Shown here piece after piece: positions 11,219 to 23,587 of a DNA stretch of 64,000 nt. How positions within the stretch are numbered: position 1 is the first letter of the stretch; each line of letters opens with the position of its first letter. The stretch is from NCBI GenBank assembly GCA_949357655.1, contig CASHTG010000010.1, positions 1 through 64,000 of the forward strand. The letters are read 5' to 3'. The stretch comes from Parascedosporium putredinis (Eukaryota > Ascomycota > Sordariomycetes > Microascales > Microascaceae). The notes below the pieces were generated by a model. The model saw nothing but the letters and a program-made list of their open reading frames with translations. It had not been told where the DNA came from and did no database searches. A program made the position numbers and the translations under genes.

Positions 11219-12539
11219 ATGGGCTTGGTCAAGTCTAATAAAGACCACGCTGTGGCCGACTATGGTTCCATGATGCTGGGGTCGATTTGGTTCATGACCG
11301 GCTTCTCGCTCCTATTTGTTGGCTTTCGAGTGTTGGCAAAAGTCAAGACTAGTCGGTCCCTCTGGTGGGACGACTTTTTCTAATTATTAGCTGGGTAGGT
11401 ACCGAGACTGCAACATCTGCCGGCGAGGTAGATAGACCCTCTGAGCCGTCGTGAACTGCCTAACTAACTCAAGAGAACTGACAGATCAACCTCATGATAT
11501 CATCAGTATTACTTACCCAAGGCGTCAAGTGGGGTGTTGGTATGCACTTCGAGGATATGGTGTTAGACAACATCCCGAAGGTTGCCGAGTTCTCATATGC
11601 TGCCGGGTTTGCAACTATTCTAGGAACGGCTTGGAGCAAGACCTCGTTCGGCATTACTCTTCTACGGATCTCCGACGGTTGGGTGAAGTGGTTTGTGTGG
11701 TTTCTCATAATATCGATCAACCTCATACTGGGTACCTCTGCCGTTGTGCTGTTTGTGCAATGTCAGCCTATCGGAAAATTATTCAATGAGATGCTAGAGG
11801 GTAACTGCTGGCCTAAAAGAACGGTCGAGTTATATCAGACGTTCTGCTCTGGTAAGTCGAGTGCGCTTGTATGGAGCCTTGACCCCGTTCCTTCATCAGA
11901 TTCTTATGCTTTATTAACGCAAGATCTTAAACCTAGTATACTCTGGGGCTACTGATATTGTTCTCGCTCTACTACCTTGGAAGATAGTTTGGAATGCAAC
12001 GATTTTTAGGAGGGAAAAGATTGGCGCGCTTATAGCGATGAGCATGGGTGTATTGTGTGTTGCGTTCTTTCCGGCAATATGAGGTGGCATATTGTGACGT
12101 TCAACGCTTGCTGACTCTAAACTTTCACATAGCTCGGGAATCATGTCCTTCATGAAGATCATCAAGCTGAACGAAATCTCAGACGTGAGAGGTATGAAAT
12201 GCACCCCCACCACCCCCATCGCCATACACTCATGACACTAACATCGAGCAAGCAACCACGGTTGATTTGAAGATTCTCGGTATCGCCGAGCTTGCCATAA
12301 CCATCATCGCCGTGTCTATCCCCGTGCTTCGTGCATTCATCCGCAGGAGGTCCACGTCTGAGGGCAAAGCAAGTTTCGTCCATATGTCACAGCTACCGTC
12401 CATTGACCGCGAGATACGTGGGCAAAGGAAAAAGGCGGTTTCGACTCAAGCGAGATTTATATTGATGAAGCTCAACCTCGAAAAGCTGGATCAAGCCCTG
12501 CACAATTTCATGTTTAATCTAGCGACTTTTTCCTTCTAG
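11219..12539 (+). CDS. Rhodopsin-like (PTH11-type) integral membrane protein
   Basis: The product is a multi-pass membrane protein of the fungal rhodopsin/PTH11-like family. It begins MGLVKSNKDHAVADYG, has a first membrane segment followed by RSLWWDDFF, then QGVKWGVGMHFED, and later SGATDIVLALLPWKIVW and MSFMKIIKLNEISD. A long C-terminal exon has DLKILGIAELAITIIAVSIPVLR and a cytoplasmic tail. These proteins are often GPCR-like or part of secondary metabolite loci; ligand and role are unknown. There are at least four exons. The frame breaks at the TTTTT run at 11375-11379, just before the first intron; one more base restores FFLIISW. The donor of the third intron (about 12050-12070) is not clear. 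Confidence 0.7.
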
Positions 12540-13000
12540 GCGTTTGTCGAGGCGTTATTCTTTTGTTCTTAAATCTCAGGTTTGCATTTCAAAATCTAGC
12601 CATTGGTCATTATACCCTAGAGCCCATCCTTGCTGTGAATCCATCTTACTTACTTTTCGGCGAAGAGAAGTGCCGAGTCGACATGTCCTCTCTCCCGGAT
12701 AGGATCTCCTGAACGGGGCAATTTCCGTAGGTTCACGACGAAGTTAACAAGCCTGTTTTGGCACGTTGTGTTGCGAGCCGCCACCTAACCCCTAGGTCGC
12801 ACCGATATCAATTGTATGAGTCTTTCGCCAGTATAAGCTGGCGCACGTAGGATATGTGGGCTAGGGATAATGGCGATTACACGTTTGCTGTAAGAGACCG
12901 GGGACTATAAAACAGGACTATATGAGCCTATTAGTGGTTCTGCGGCGGTTGGCTGAACTGCAAACGAGTTGGTGAAAACCGCCGTACCATATACCAATTG
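12540..13000. other. Convergent 3' intergenic region
   Basis: This lies between the 3' ends of two converging genes (membrane protein and P450). It holds no open frame of interest; only 3' untranslated and polyadenylation sequence is expected. Confidence 0.5.
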
Positions 13001-14658
13001 TCATTCCTGCCCTGGCCTCTTTGTGAGCTTCACCACCAACCCCTTCTGAGGCGTAAACCAACGGCATTTGAACGACAACTCAGATGCCGGGTCGGCGAGA
13101 GCGATATCGTACCGTACCAAAAGTGACGCGATAAGCTTGGAGATCTCCAACTGGCTCAAGTTCCTTCCAAGGCAGGTGTGTGACCCGGCACTAAACGCAA
13201 ACAAAGATCTCTTCCTCGTCGCGACGAGGTCCGAATCGGAAGACAGCCATCGCTCAGGTTGGAACCGTTCCGGATGAGGGAATACCTCTGCATCGTAGTG
13301 TAGGACCCATGGGCTAATCCCCACTTCGGTCCCAGCGGGAGGAAATGACCAGAAATCGTGGCTCCCTGGGCGGGCACGGTTCGAGGATACATAATGCCGT
13401 TCGGTGGATGTATACGAAGGGCTTCCCTGATCACAGCGTCAAGATAGGGTAATTCACTAACGTCTTGGTATGAGACCGGAAGTGTCAACCTCGCCTGATC
13501 CCGGATTTCGTGACAAAGGGCAGCGTACACATCTGGGTGCTTTGCAACCTGAAACATGATAGTCCTCATTGCTATCGCTGTTGTATCAGCCCCTGCGGTA
13601 ATATTATTGAAGGCGTGTGTGTTCAATTCACGGTCGGTGATGGAATCAGGCTGTTTTTGCTGCTGCTCGAGTAACCTGTGGACAAACGTTCGTGGCCCTG
13701 ATGGCTCTTCGTCTCCTTTTTTCGGAATTTGTCGACCTGGCCGAGGGCTAGGTCAAACGCCGCACCATTAAGAGCACTGTTACCGAGCACAAGCTTCTCA
13801 ACCAGCCGATTCCCTAGGAGAAACTTGTGAGTCCACGGGAATTGTCCGACCTAATCGGGTGCCAAGTTAGCGAACTAGGAAGAAGGCCTGTGGGCCGGAG
13901 AGGGACTCCTGCCTACAATAGCTACATAGTCACCAATAATGTACTCTAATACTGGCATCATGCCAATAGGGTCGCCATCCTCCATAAATTTCATGTCTTG
14001 TCCAAAGGTAACCGTAAAGATAACGTCAGTTGCGTAGAGACGCAACCACTCCCCCAAATCACAAGTCTTGTCGGCACACTCGGCAAATGAGTCAAGGATA
14101 TTGAAGAGTCGTACTGTCACGTCGTCTAGTAATGTCTCGAGCTGAATCATTGCTCCCATAGAATACGCAGTATAGGCACTACGTTTCATCCTCGTATGCA
14201 TTGCCTTATCCGTGAGAACAAGAGGGTCCGGCAGTAGACCTTCCTCATCGTAGACGTGGAAGGGAACGTAGAACTTGGACTAGACATAGAACGCGATGAG
14301 ATGGTGGCGCTATTTGATAAGTAGGTGGCTCTAGACTTACCTTGATAAACTTATCCGAGGCATTATAAATGAGGTTGATGGCTGCTGGGTCACCGATAGA
14401 CACCTGGTCAGGTCCCGTTCTCACTATTTTACCATATTTTCTATGTTGTCGAAGCTCCCACTCATGTGGCCGAGCTCGAACTACTGAGATGAACCGAGGC
14501 AAGCGTGAGCAAGACGCCCAGAACGGCCCAGGGATACGCCTCAGCGGTGTTAAATATTTGTTTGATATCAGCCAGGAAGCGCCAGCGACGGCCAGAACAG
14601 CCCACCAATGGCGGGAGGCGGCCGCGGCTAAGAGCGAAGACAGTTCTCGAAAAGGCAT
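13001..14658 (-). CDS. Cytochrome P450 (pisatin demethylase-like group)
   Basis: The protein has an N-terminal membrane anchor (starting MPFRELSSLL), the proline hinge LRRIPGPFWA, the I-helix AGADTT, the K-helix EALR and the haem-binding motif FSAGSHTCLG with the axial Cys. It is an ER-bound monooxygenase using electrons from CPR. General resemblance (YGKIVRTGP, EEGLLPDP, HTRMKR) is to the pisatin demethylase/CYP57-like group rather than to the CYP504 phenylacetate hydroxylases, but substrate cannot be read from this. Two introns are visible, after KFIK and after DYVAI. Two single-base losses break the frame, in the GGG at 13337-13339 and the T6 run at 13717-13722 (plus-strand coordinates); both are repaired by one extra base of the same kind. 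It starts the catabolic-looking block. Confidence 0.82.
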
Positions 14659-15569
14659 AGGAGGCAGAGTCGACGCCAGTACGCCCGGAACCTGCGCGTA
14701 TGTTGACAGATCGGGATGACAGGATGATGTTATTAAAGAAGCCTTGTCTGGAGCCGAAGACTATAGCTGCTTTATAGTACAAGTTTGATCCTGAATATAG
14801 CGAGCGGGATCCCGGGACAACAAAATTCAGAGCGTAGGCGGACATTCGGCCTCCGCTAGGTCCGGAGGAAGCAGCTCACCATTGCCATTATCCAGCGCAT
14901 TATTGGTGAAAGGTGGGCACTGCGATATGACTGCTAGCGATGGAAAGGGTCAAAGAACGACCCGGAACATCCTTTGATTCGCCTGGCTAGCACGAACTCC
15001 GCAGAAGCGCTAAACTTAATAAGAGTATTCTCCACACCTGCATAAGACAGAAACCCCTCCGACTCTAACTTGACACGCTGGGCGCGGGAAGCATCCGGCG
15101 AGATGTCGTAAAAAGGCAGGCTTTGAGATCAATAAATCTCACCAGTCTCTCATTATGAATAGTGAGACAACCACACTAGTTCTAAGAATCTAATAATTAC
15201 TGTCGAGACTAGAATCTATACATGTAAAAGGTCATGTGACAAATCTCTCAGGGAGAAGAGGCCCTAGATTGTAAATAGATAGTAGCTACTTAATTCGGTG
15301 GCGAACGTATACAATTTACAAAATGGCAGCGAAAAGGAGGTGAAACTAGAAGTCGAAGCGAGACTTGAAGGGTCCGAGGCCACCTCTCTCTACTTCTACA
15401 AATAGGTGACATTGATAGTCGAATTGGTTGATATTTAAGCGATTTAAGGAGGCAAACTATATTTAGAAACAAAGTGTATAATCAAGTTATCGCAGCAGAC
15501 AACACATTCCTCTACTGAATGGGTAGGAGGACTGCTAGGGTTCCTAGTTCCTGATATCCCTTCAGCAAC
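14659..15569. other. Intergenic: P450 promoter and amine oxidase 3' side
   Basis: It would hold the P450 promoter (both flanking genes are on the minus strand). A 127-codon minus frame reaching into the P450 start is a shadow. I see no further gene. Confidence 0.5.
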
Positions 15570-17439
15570 TTAGTGGTTTACCCCATTTGGGATAGCCTTT
15601 GATATCCCAGCCTCCTTCACTCCATTGACATACAGTTTTGTCGCTGTCTCTCGTTGGGAATCGGAATTTGCAACTAGCTTCTTCATCACTTCCTTCGCCA
15701 TTTCCATACCGCTCTGGACAGCCCCGTCGATCCAGCCACACCAACCATCCGACCAGTCCGCGCTGGCAAAATACACACTTCCGTGAGACTTCTGGAGGGC
15801 TGCCAAATACTTAGTCGTGGCCTCGGGAGGCATAAAACACCAAGTGCCATTTGCAAACTCGTCATTATTCCAGTCGTGAGATACCTAGCTCCGACGTTCA
15901 GCGAATTTTGGTGAGTGGAAGAGAATACACACGATAAAGAGGTCGGGGCAAAAGAGCGGGCATTGCTACGAGACACTTACGATGCGGGTAATTATGGCAT
16001 CCTCCTGCTTCCCTTTGGGTAGAAGGTGGAGCGCAGCAGCCTGGATCGCCCCAACATCATCCAGTCGCAGTCCGTTAGCGGCGTCTGGGTCCGGACCAAA
16101 GCAAACCAAGTGAGAGTTATCTGCGTGCGTTAGATGGTCTCCGAATGCTGAGATTAGACCTTTTCCTGGGGACCCGAGGGAACTCCAAGATAAATAATCG
16201 GGGCCCAAGAGATCAACGTGGACCTTGTTACATCTATTGACAGACTTTTGTTCCAAAGCCGCTTGCTTGTTGGCTGGTAGGGCGGGGAAAATTCTATGGA
16301 TGATAGAACATTGAGCGGGATGGTGCAGATTACGGACCTCGCTCTATAGGTCCTACCGTCCCTGCTAATGACGGAGACAACGCCTTCGGCTTCGTGTATC
16401 GCCTGGGTGGGGTCCTGGAAGCTGTAGGAGAGATTTCCCGTTGACATGGAGTGGTCGAAGATGCGCCTGTGCAGCTCACTCTGGCCACTTCGAAGACGTG
16501 TGTGCAACGCAATATCGTTTAGTCCAGTGGGTGAATGAGAACCCAAAGACCACCAACGGAGGGTACCGAGCAATCCCATCTTGTCTAGAGAGTTGCCGCC
16601 CATTTGAAGCAGCTGGCCTTCGAGGATGGTAAGTTCCTCTGGAGTAAATTTGTGCTTAATCTGGTCAAGGCGATCTTGGCAGGAGAGCGTATCCCATTCT
16701 GCCATCTTCTCCGGGGACTGGGCAGTACCGAATGCATACTTCCAAGCGTGGCGGAGGTCATCTCCATCAACGTTGCAGAATTCGCGAAACACGCGACCAG
16801 AGATATCGACCTGTGGAGGATGGATGAGAATCAGATAAGTTATCAGGTCGTTAAACCATCACCGCCGTGTGTATAATGTGCCTTGTGCAAGCGGCGTGGC
16901 ATCCGTAGGCTCCTGACGATGGGAGGGTTGCTCACCTCTTCTTCGTGTGTGAAATTACGCTGCTCATCACCAGTAGTGGTGGTGAAGTAGTCTTCCTTTC
17001 CCCCTGGATTCTGGGTGACGATCCAATCGTTATGGAGTCCGTAGTATGATACCTCCCGGTATATATGGGGCATATGCCAGTGAATCCAAGTTCCGCCCAT
17101 CTCATAGTTGAAGCCGTTGATTGTTGCATGCCATGTACGGCCTCCGATTCTGTCTCTAGCTTCGACGAGGAGTGTTTTCTTGCCTAAGATGCAACCTCAC
17201 GGTTAGCACGATGGGGAGAACCTGAGGCTGCGAGGTGCATTTCTACTCGCCCTGGGTGGCGAGGTCACGCGCCGCAATCAAGCCAGCATACCCAGCGCCA
17301 ATAACTACGACATCGTATATCTGGTCAACGGGAGCGTTCTCGGCATGATGCGTAAGAGGCTCGATGGCACCGATGGTGGGAGTCCGTTGCGGCGCCCTCC
17401 AGCCGGTGTCCAGGTGAAGCCGTCCGTCGAGTAGACCAT
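15570..17439 (-). CDS. Flavin monoamine oxidase
   Basis: FAD-dependent amine oxidase (MAO family), which oxidises primary amines to aldehydes with release of ammonia and H2O2. The start at 17439 gives MVYSTDGFTWTP, a typical fungal MAO beginning. Then come the dinucleotide-binding VVIGAGYAGL, the second FAD signature RIGGRTW with MGGTWIHWHMPHIY, and the C-terminal VSHDWNNDEFANGTW and DGWCGWIDGAVQSG near the flavin. Length after frame repair is about 500 residues. Introns include a probable GC-AG one starting at 17250. Frameshifts lie at the GGG at 17378-17380 and the CC at 16259-16260. The gene is divergent from a Zn2Cys6 regulator 0.6 kb away, which suggests local control. Substrate (for example tyramine or phenylethylamine) is a guess. 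Confidence 0.82.
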
Positions 17440-18031
17440 TTTGAAAGGTGGTAGCAACGATGATTAAAAAATTGCGATAAAGTATACGAGGAAGCAAGGC
17501 GCATGTAAGATCGGCTGTCGGTATAGAAAGCCAAAACTGAGCCGTGCCACCACTACGAAGTTTACTTCAACTTGTGACCGGCCAAGCAGTCTTATGTTGA
17601 CCAGCCATGGCGGATCCCCATAAAGAAAAGACAAAAAGGGAAAATGAAAGAAATTGACTGCATCGTACGGAACGGGCACGTCTTCTAAGCCAGCAGCACA
17701 TTTTTGCGGTTTCCGATCGAGCTAGGTCCTGATCCTCAATGTCTCCTTGAGACTGCCCCACAAGCTAAGCATGGAGTAGGGGTGGGGTGGGTCACTGTCA
17801 AGTCACGGAGCGCAAGAGCGGAAAAACTTGACGAATCAGGACCAGGCTCGCCCTTTTGCAGCCGAGATAACAGAAATCGCCAGATATGCAGAACTCGGGG
17901 CAGCATGGAACCTAAGCTACAACCTCGATGCAACGATTTCGCTCCACGCCAGAGAAGTGAGCTGGAACGCGCCCTTGTGAGACTGCCTCCCGAGTCGGCA
18001 TCATTGCTGAAGAGAAGCGCGCTGCTTCACG
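17440..18031. promoter_or_regulatory. Divergent promoter, amine oxidase / Zn2Cys6 regulator
   Basis: A 592-bp region lies between the divergent starts at 17439 (minus) and 18032 (plus). No specific operator can be assigned by eye. Shared control of the oxidase by the adjacent regulator is inference from arrangement. Confidence 0.5.
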
Positions 18032-20912
18032 ATGACTGCTTCAATGGCCGATATCAACTTCTCTGCCATCCATGGCCCTTACCGGAGGAAAGTGACACTC
18101 GCATGCGGTTCTTGTAGGAAGCGAAGGGTAAGTGCTGAGTCTTCGCCCTGATGCGATGCAAACATGCCCAGTGTCATATAGCGACTGACATAAGGACTCA
18201 TTGACGGCTCTGCACTGCCTGAAGGTTAAATGCAGTGGAAACCAACCGTGTGTTCTATGCATTGAGAACGGTCGCGTATGCGAGTTTGATAATAACAACC
18301 GGTCACGACGAGGCCCACGACCGAGGCATCAGCCGAATCACACACCTCGAATCATCCATCCGCTCGCTCCTCGCCAGTCCCCACCTACACAGGCATCTAT
18401 TGCGGTGGCTGAAATAGTCGTCAAGCCGATACCAAGCCCCCGGGAACCTGCATCGTCGTTATCTAACAACAACTCTATCACTTTCAACGCTCAAGACAGC
18501 TGCGAGGTTAGCGACAATCGAAACGGTGAAAAAGAGTGCGGAGCAGATTATGAGGGTCGTGATGATGATGAGGAGATAATTCAAAGCGATCTTGACGAGG
18601 AAAACGAGTTCCCCGATCCATCATTACTGGTTCCCACGTTACAAGATCTGCTTTACCGTAAAGGATCGATATCAACCTCGTAAGCAGCCATCTGCGCGAA
18701 GCGCCTAGAAGGTATCCATAACTTACAATTTCCTACCGCAGCATACCAATTCTGGATGTATATATGGTTTGCCATCTCCTAGAGATATTCTGTACGCGAT
18801 CAAGTGCACAACTCAAGCAGTTCATACCCCCATCTCACCTACGCGAGCAACTTTCTAAAGGCGCATTACGCGCAGTCTCGTGCTCGCGGCCTGCGCGTCA
18901 AGTGTGCGATTCACCGTGCATAAAGCGATCAGAGGCTCCCACGCTTCTCGCCTAGCGGACGCGATAGCTCGTGAAGCTCGCAGATCAATGCAGATATCGC
19001 ATGACATCTGGATACAAGTAAGCGAGATCAAAGCTGTCTGTGTGCTTGTGGATTATGAAGCAAGTCGAGGCCGCGGACGCCAAGCCTGGGTAGACATTGG
19101 TAAGAGAATATTCAGACCATTTTCATTCTGCAGCCACTAGCTAAGCATTGCGAAGCGATGGGCCACAGTCTTGTGGAGCTGGCCAAGGGAGACGTCCACT
19201 TAGACCCGGAGCAATCTGCAGCTCTCACCCTCGCCGAGCGATATCTAGCAATTGGACGTATCTCCCATGGTTTTGGTCATGTTACTTTACAGCCTGGGCT
19301 AAGCCGACACTATAAGGAGCTGCCGTACAATCCCGGCGGCCGCCATGCCCGGAAGACTGTTACCACCTCGAAGAGTTGCTCGAGATACTTTCACGTGCTC
19401 ATGCGCTATGTGCAACGCCTTTCAAACAACACAATCCAAATCCATGGGCCTCGGGGTCCCAATTTCGGGTGCTTCAAGACGCGTTGGAGGAGTATCTGCT
19501 GAGGCATCCCAAGACATTTCATTTTGGCCCGGGCTCTCCCTCCCACAACTCTTGTACAGGTGACCTGGACGCCTCGGTGGCTTCTTTGATGTGGCACTGC
19601 TGCGTCATTATCCTGAACCGCACATTTTTGCCAATCCCGGAACGGTTGCCCGGGTGTGCGGAGAGCGGTTCAGTTCGCTGCATTGAATTCCCAGGGGCGC
19701 CGACATTATTTCTAAAGGAACGAATCTACCGTTGCGTTTCTAGTGCTGGCGCAATCTGTGAAATTACCAGGGACATCATCAAAGCCGGTGGCTTCTCTTC
19801 TGTATGATTTCTTCACCCCCTGCCCCCACCAATCTTCTCGAACGCGCGAGAGAGCAACACGCGGCTAACTGAAATCAAATAGCATTCTGCACTAGTTGGA
19901 TTCGCTTGTACTCAGAGCGCTCTTGTCATGATTAATCGACTCCACCGGTCAAGTAAACCATACGAAAGCCGGATCGTTGAAGACTTGAAACTTGCCTTTG
20001 TGGCTCTCGGAGCCTTAAAGACATTCTATGCGCCAGCAGAACGTTGGGTAAGGCACTCTAGGATCAGATTAATGCCACAATCTCCCAAAATAACATTTGG
20101 TGGTTGCTAACCTGGATGTGCGCTTCAAGTTAGACATACTCTTCAAAGTCCATGACACCGAAACGAAACTCCGGCTTCCAACATCAGACGATGTCGACCT
20201 ACCATTTGATGGCTATTTCAGCCGGTTTCTCGACATAAAGGAGCCTCAATTCATGCCATTAGACTTCAATGACATCGATACGGATGAAGAATCTAGTGAC
20301 GACACCTTACACTTTGGAATTAGCCCCGATTGCTCCTTGGAAAACGCTAGAGCTAAGACCGGCGACAAACGGCTAACTTCTCCTCAGGATGCGCCGGCAT
20401 GGCTTCAAGCGTACACCGGACATTTGACTGGGGATATTGAGACAACCGGTGGCATGGGTTACGTCACAGAAGGGCCGTCCCTGCTAGCGCCCAAGGGAGA
20501 TTCGGGAATGCTCAAATCAGTCGCCGAGGGACAACTGTCTCAAGAAGGAGACTCGCGACAGCTTCTGCCGCCAACAAAAGAACTAACTATAATGGAGATC
20601 GAGGCTTTAGCGTCTCAGTCGCCAGTACACATGGCTGGGGCTATTCTCACGTCCATGTCAGGAAAGACGCCCCTTCAGGGAGAGAGTCTACAAGAAGTTC
20701 ACATGCAACCTCCTTGTTCCGAATTATCTCGTGATGCAACTGCCATTGACATGGGGCAAGCATTCTCAGAGTTCTTTGGCCATGGCCCTTTGCCAACCTT
20801 TACGGATGACCCTCTACTGAATTCAGAACTGTCACTATTCTTGGGTATGGGTATAAACTCGGTCAATGGCGACGCTGACGCGTGGCCCGATGTATTCAAT
20901 CAAGACATATAA
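18032..20912 (+). CDS. Zn2Cys6 transcription factor
   Basis: Exon 1 (18032-18127) begins MTASMADINF and ends in the zinc cluster, which continues in exon 2 from 18225. The full motif has Cys spacing C-x2-C-x6-C-x5-C-x2-C-x6-C (ACGSCRKRRVKC then SGNQPCVLCIENGRVC), which binds DNA. A Ser/Thr-rich acidic linker (runs such as DDDEE) and a fungal-specific regulatory middle region follow; recognisable pieces include HLREQLSKGALRAV, REARRSMQISHDIW and YHLEELLEILSRAHAL. The last exon, ending at 20912, is a long acidic tail, a likely activation domain. At least six exons are needed. Frame breaks occur near 18875 and near 19345, each fixed by one base. Pathway-specific regulators of this type usually sit in the cluster they control. 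Confidence 0.82.
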
Positions 20913-21673
20913 GATGGCGTTGTACCGCGGCGGATGTATGTAAATTTTCGGGGACCGAGTGTAGACCCTTGTGACATAGTTGACTTTGATTCCTGCTGGT
21001 CCACCGATTTCCTTTTTATTTTTCCCTTCACATTCCGTAAAGTCTCTCCGTCTATCATCGTGGTGCAGTTGTAAAAGGCATAGGTACCGCCCCGATTGTA
21101 CAACTGAACTAAGCAAAAGTGAAGGGAGGAGAGAAGAGAGGGAAGTCTAGAGAAAAGAAGCGGTTAGACAGGTGCTCTGATAAATGCATTGATTTTACAG
21201 AGGCATCTCTGTGTTTGCACCCCGCAGTCCTCTGCCAGCGCGCAGTCAGAGCGCAGCCCAGGGACATTGACTAGTTGAGAGCGTCTTATCGTTAGGTGGT
21301 ACTAGGGACCTGCTAGCCCCCAGACTCGGGTCCGCCCCACAGGATACCTAGCGAGGTATTGGTAATTGGGCTTTTTGGCCGCCACCGCTAACCAGAAGTG
21401 CGATGGTGTATGGCTCCTTCTCCCTAAATGGGGTGGGAGGTGCGGGGACGAACTTATCGCTGTGTCCTGTTGATATGTAGATAGGAAATCGAATGCCAGT
21501 CCAGGCATTCGGCCCCGCGTCCAACGTTTTCCTTCCACCCCTACATCTCCGAATCTCGCATTGCTTCTGCATTCTGATTGTTCCTGCTTCCCAGCCATAC
21601 TTGCCCAGGAACCCAACGCGTGGAACCCATTTGAAACTTGGTGCTTGGAAACCCCGACGTGACTTGATATATC
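20913..21673. other. Intergenic region between two regulators
   Basis: This tandem spacer holds the 3' end of the first regulator and the promoter of the second. Minus-strand frames at 20835-21116 and 21302-21616 look spurious. Nothing else is seen. Confidence 0.5.
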
Positions 21674-23449
21674 ATGGAGCGTACTCTTCCCGCTGCCGAG
21701 GATCCGAATGAAAACGGTTCATGCTGGGCATGTTTAGACAAGCGAAGGCAATGTGACGGCGGCCTCCCCGTAAGCACTTCCCCTCTACCTCGCTGCACTC
21801 AGTGCTGCTAGCTTTCCAGCAGTGATGACCCTAACTAATAGCCATACCATTGCGTAGATTGCAGAACCTGTATTCAGAAAGGTGTTCGATGCACCGGATA
21901 CGGGCTGCGGCTCCGGTGGCCAACCGTCCTTGGAAGCTCGAATAAGCGGCAGGCGACCAAAAGGAGACGCAAATCATCTACGTCGGCAGGTAGACCCGCT
22001 TCACCTGCGATGGATATCGCGATGCCAGCGGCTATATCCACTCTAGGGCTTCCCGCGGAGGATAGCTATTTCATGCAACATTATATACGTAAGCATCCCT
22101 AGGTGTTTTTGCGGTCTTGGGTTGCCGTAATGTTGGACGGGGCATGCTCCGTGTTGGAGAGTACGTCGCCTGCTTGGGATTTTGCTAATAGTTGGCTCGT
22201 CTCCTCACCTCTCCAGACAATATCGCAAGGATTGCCCTCGCCATAGACTATACCGGGAACGGCTATAGGTCGCTTCTCCCCATGGCCCTCCGGGAACCCG
22301 CCGTCCTTAACGCGGCTCTTGCTGTAGCCGCCTCTCACCACAGCCGATGGCAGCACACTACCGACGTCGTATCCCGGAGATACCTACGCGCCGCGTCTAC
22401 AGCCCTCAGAGACCGGTTTTCGAAGCCGGAACATATACATAGCGAAGTGACGCTAGCGACCATGCTCCTGTTGGTCACTTTCGAGGTCTTTAGCGGTTCT
22501 AGCCGCTGGAAGGGGCATTACGACGCGATAAGGGGGTGGATTCGTTCTCGTGGTAGCTGTGCCGATCTGGACCCCTTTCTAAAAACATGGGTGTGTCTTG
22601 TCGATACCCAAAGCTCCTTAAATATGGGTAACGCTGCGATGGCTGAGCTTGAACCGTGGCTGGATGCGCAAACGGAAGGTACAGGACAAGGGGCCTACAT
22701 CGACGCGCTCTTTGGATGTTCCTCGCGGTTATTAAAATCTATGGTACGTGGCATCATCATTATTTCATCCCCGCTCGACTTCCTTTTTCCCTCTCGCCAC
22801 GGCTTTCTCTTCCTGCGTTTCTTCTCTGACCAGTGAACAATCAATGTAGTGGGCGGCCTCCCGGCTATACGCGTCATTTCGCGACGGTCAGATTACAACT
22901 GAAGAACTCAACTCGAAGGCAAATGAGCTTCAAGAGCAGATACGATCAACGGAAATCATTCTCGAGGCAAATCCCCTGGTTAGCATCTCCTGCCAGAGCG
23001 GTGCTGAGCCGTTCAGTACCATTGGAATGGGCCAAGAGGAGTTGAGGAGACGTATGGTCGCGACGGCCGAGATATTTCGGCATTCATCTCACATTTATGT
23101 TTATCGCATCGTCAACGGACCCGAAGTCCCTCTCACCGAGGAAATGGAGGCCAGTCTGGGGACAGCCCAGGAGCTACTTACGATGGTTCCCGATGCTCTT
23201 GGACCAGGCGCGAATCTAGGTTGGTGTCTGGTTGTATTAGGCGCAGAGATGGATCGGCTACACGACCGTGAATATGTCCAATCCCGACTTGACGGACTGC
23301 ACTTGCTGGGACTCGATAACACGAGAAATGGGCAGCGAATACTTGAAGAGGTATGGGTGCACCGAGATTTAGTCATGCAGGGACAAGCCGAACCAGAGAG
23401 ATGGCAAGACATAATGCAGAGGATAGGCCAGTCGCAGATACTGGTATAA
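21674..23449 (+). CDS. Second Zn2Cys6 transcription factor with Fungal_trans_2-type domain
   Basis: The N-terminus MERTLPAAEDPNENG leads into a zinc cluster split by an intron: CWACLDKRRQCDGG in exon 1 and CRTCIQKGVRCTGYG in exon 2, followed by a basic stretch (KRQATKRRRK). The rest, from about 22230, resembles the DUF3468/Fungal_trans_2 regulatory domain with NAALAVAASH, TLATMLLLVTFEVFSG and a C-terminal LTMVPDALGPGANLGWCLVVLGAE. Visible introns lie after the first zinc-cluster half, at about 22090-22215, and at about 22742-22852. The C-terminal exon is open to its stop at 23449. It is most likely a second local regulator of the same block; what it controls is not shown by the sequence. Confidence 0.78.
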
Positions 23450-23587
23450 TTACGTGTGCATATTTTGATTAATTCTTCAAAAGGGATAGTTTTATCGACT
23501 GTCGAGGGATTCCCACGGTATCCTCATTTGTAACCCTATTCCTCTACTCCTTATTGCCCCATGCAGTCTCTAGGAGTTTCTCAATTC

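Noticed and set aside
13001..14658. Phenylacetate 2-hydroxylase (CYP504) as a ready fit to the pathway
   Set aside because: The visible sequence around the hinge, I-helix and haem loop looks like the pisatin demethylase-like group; I did not let the context decide the name.
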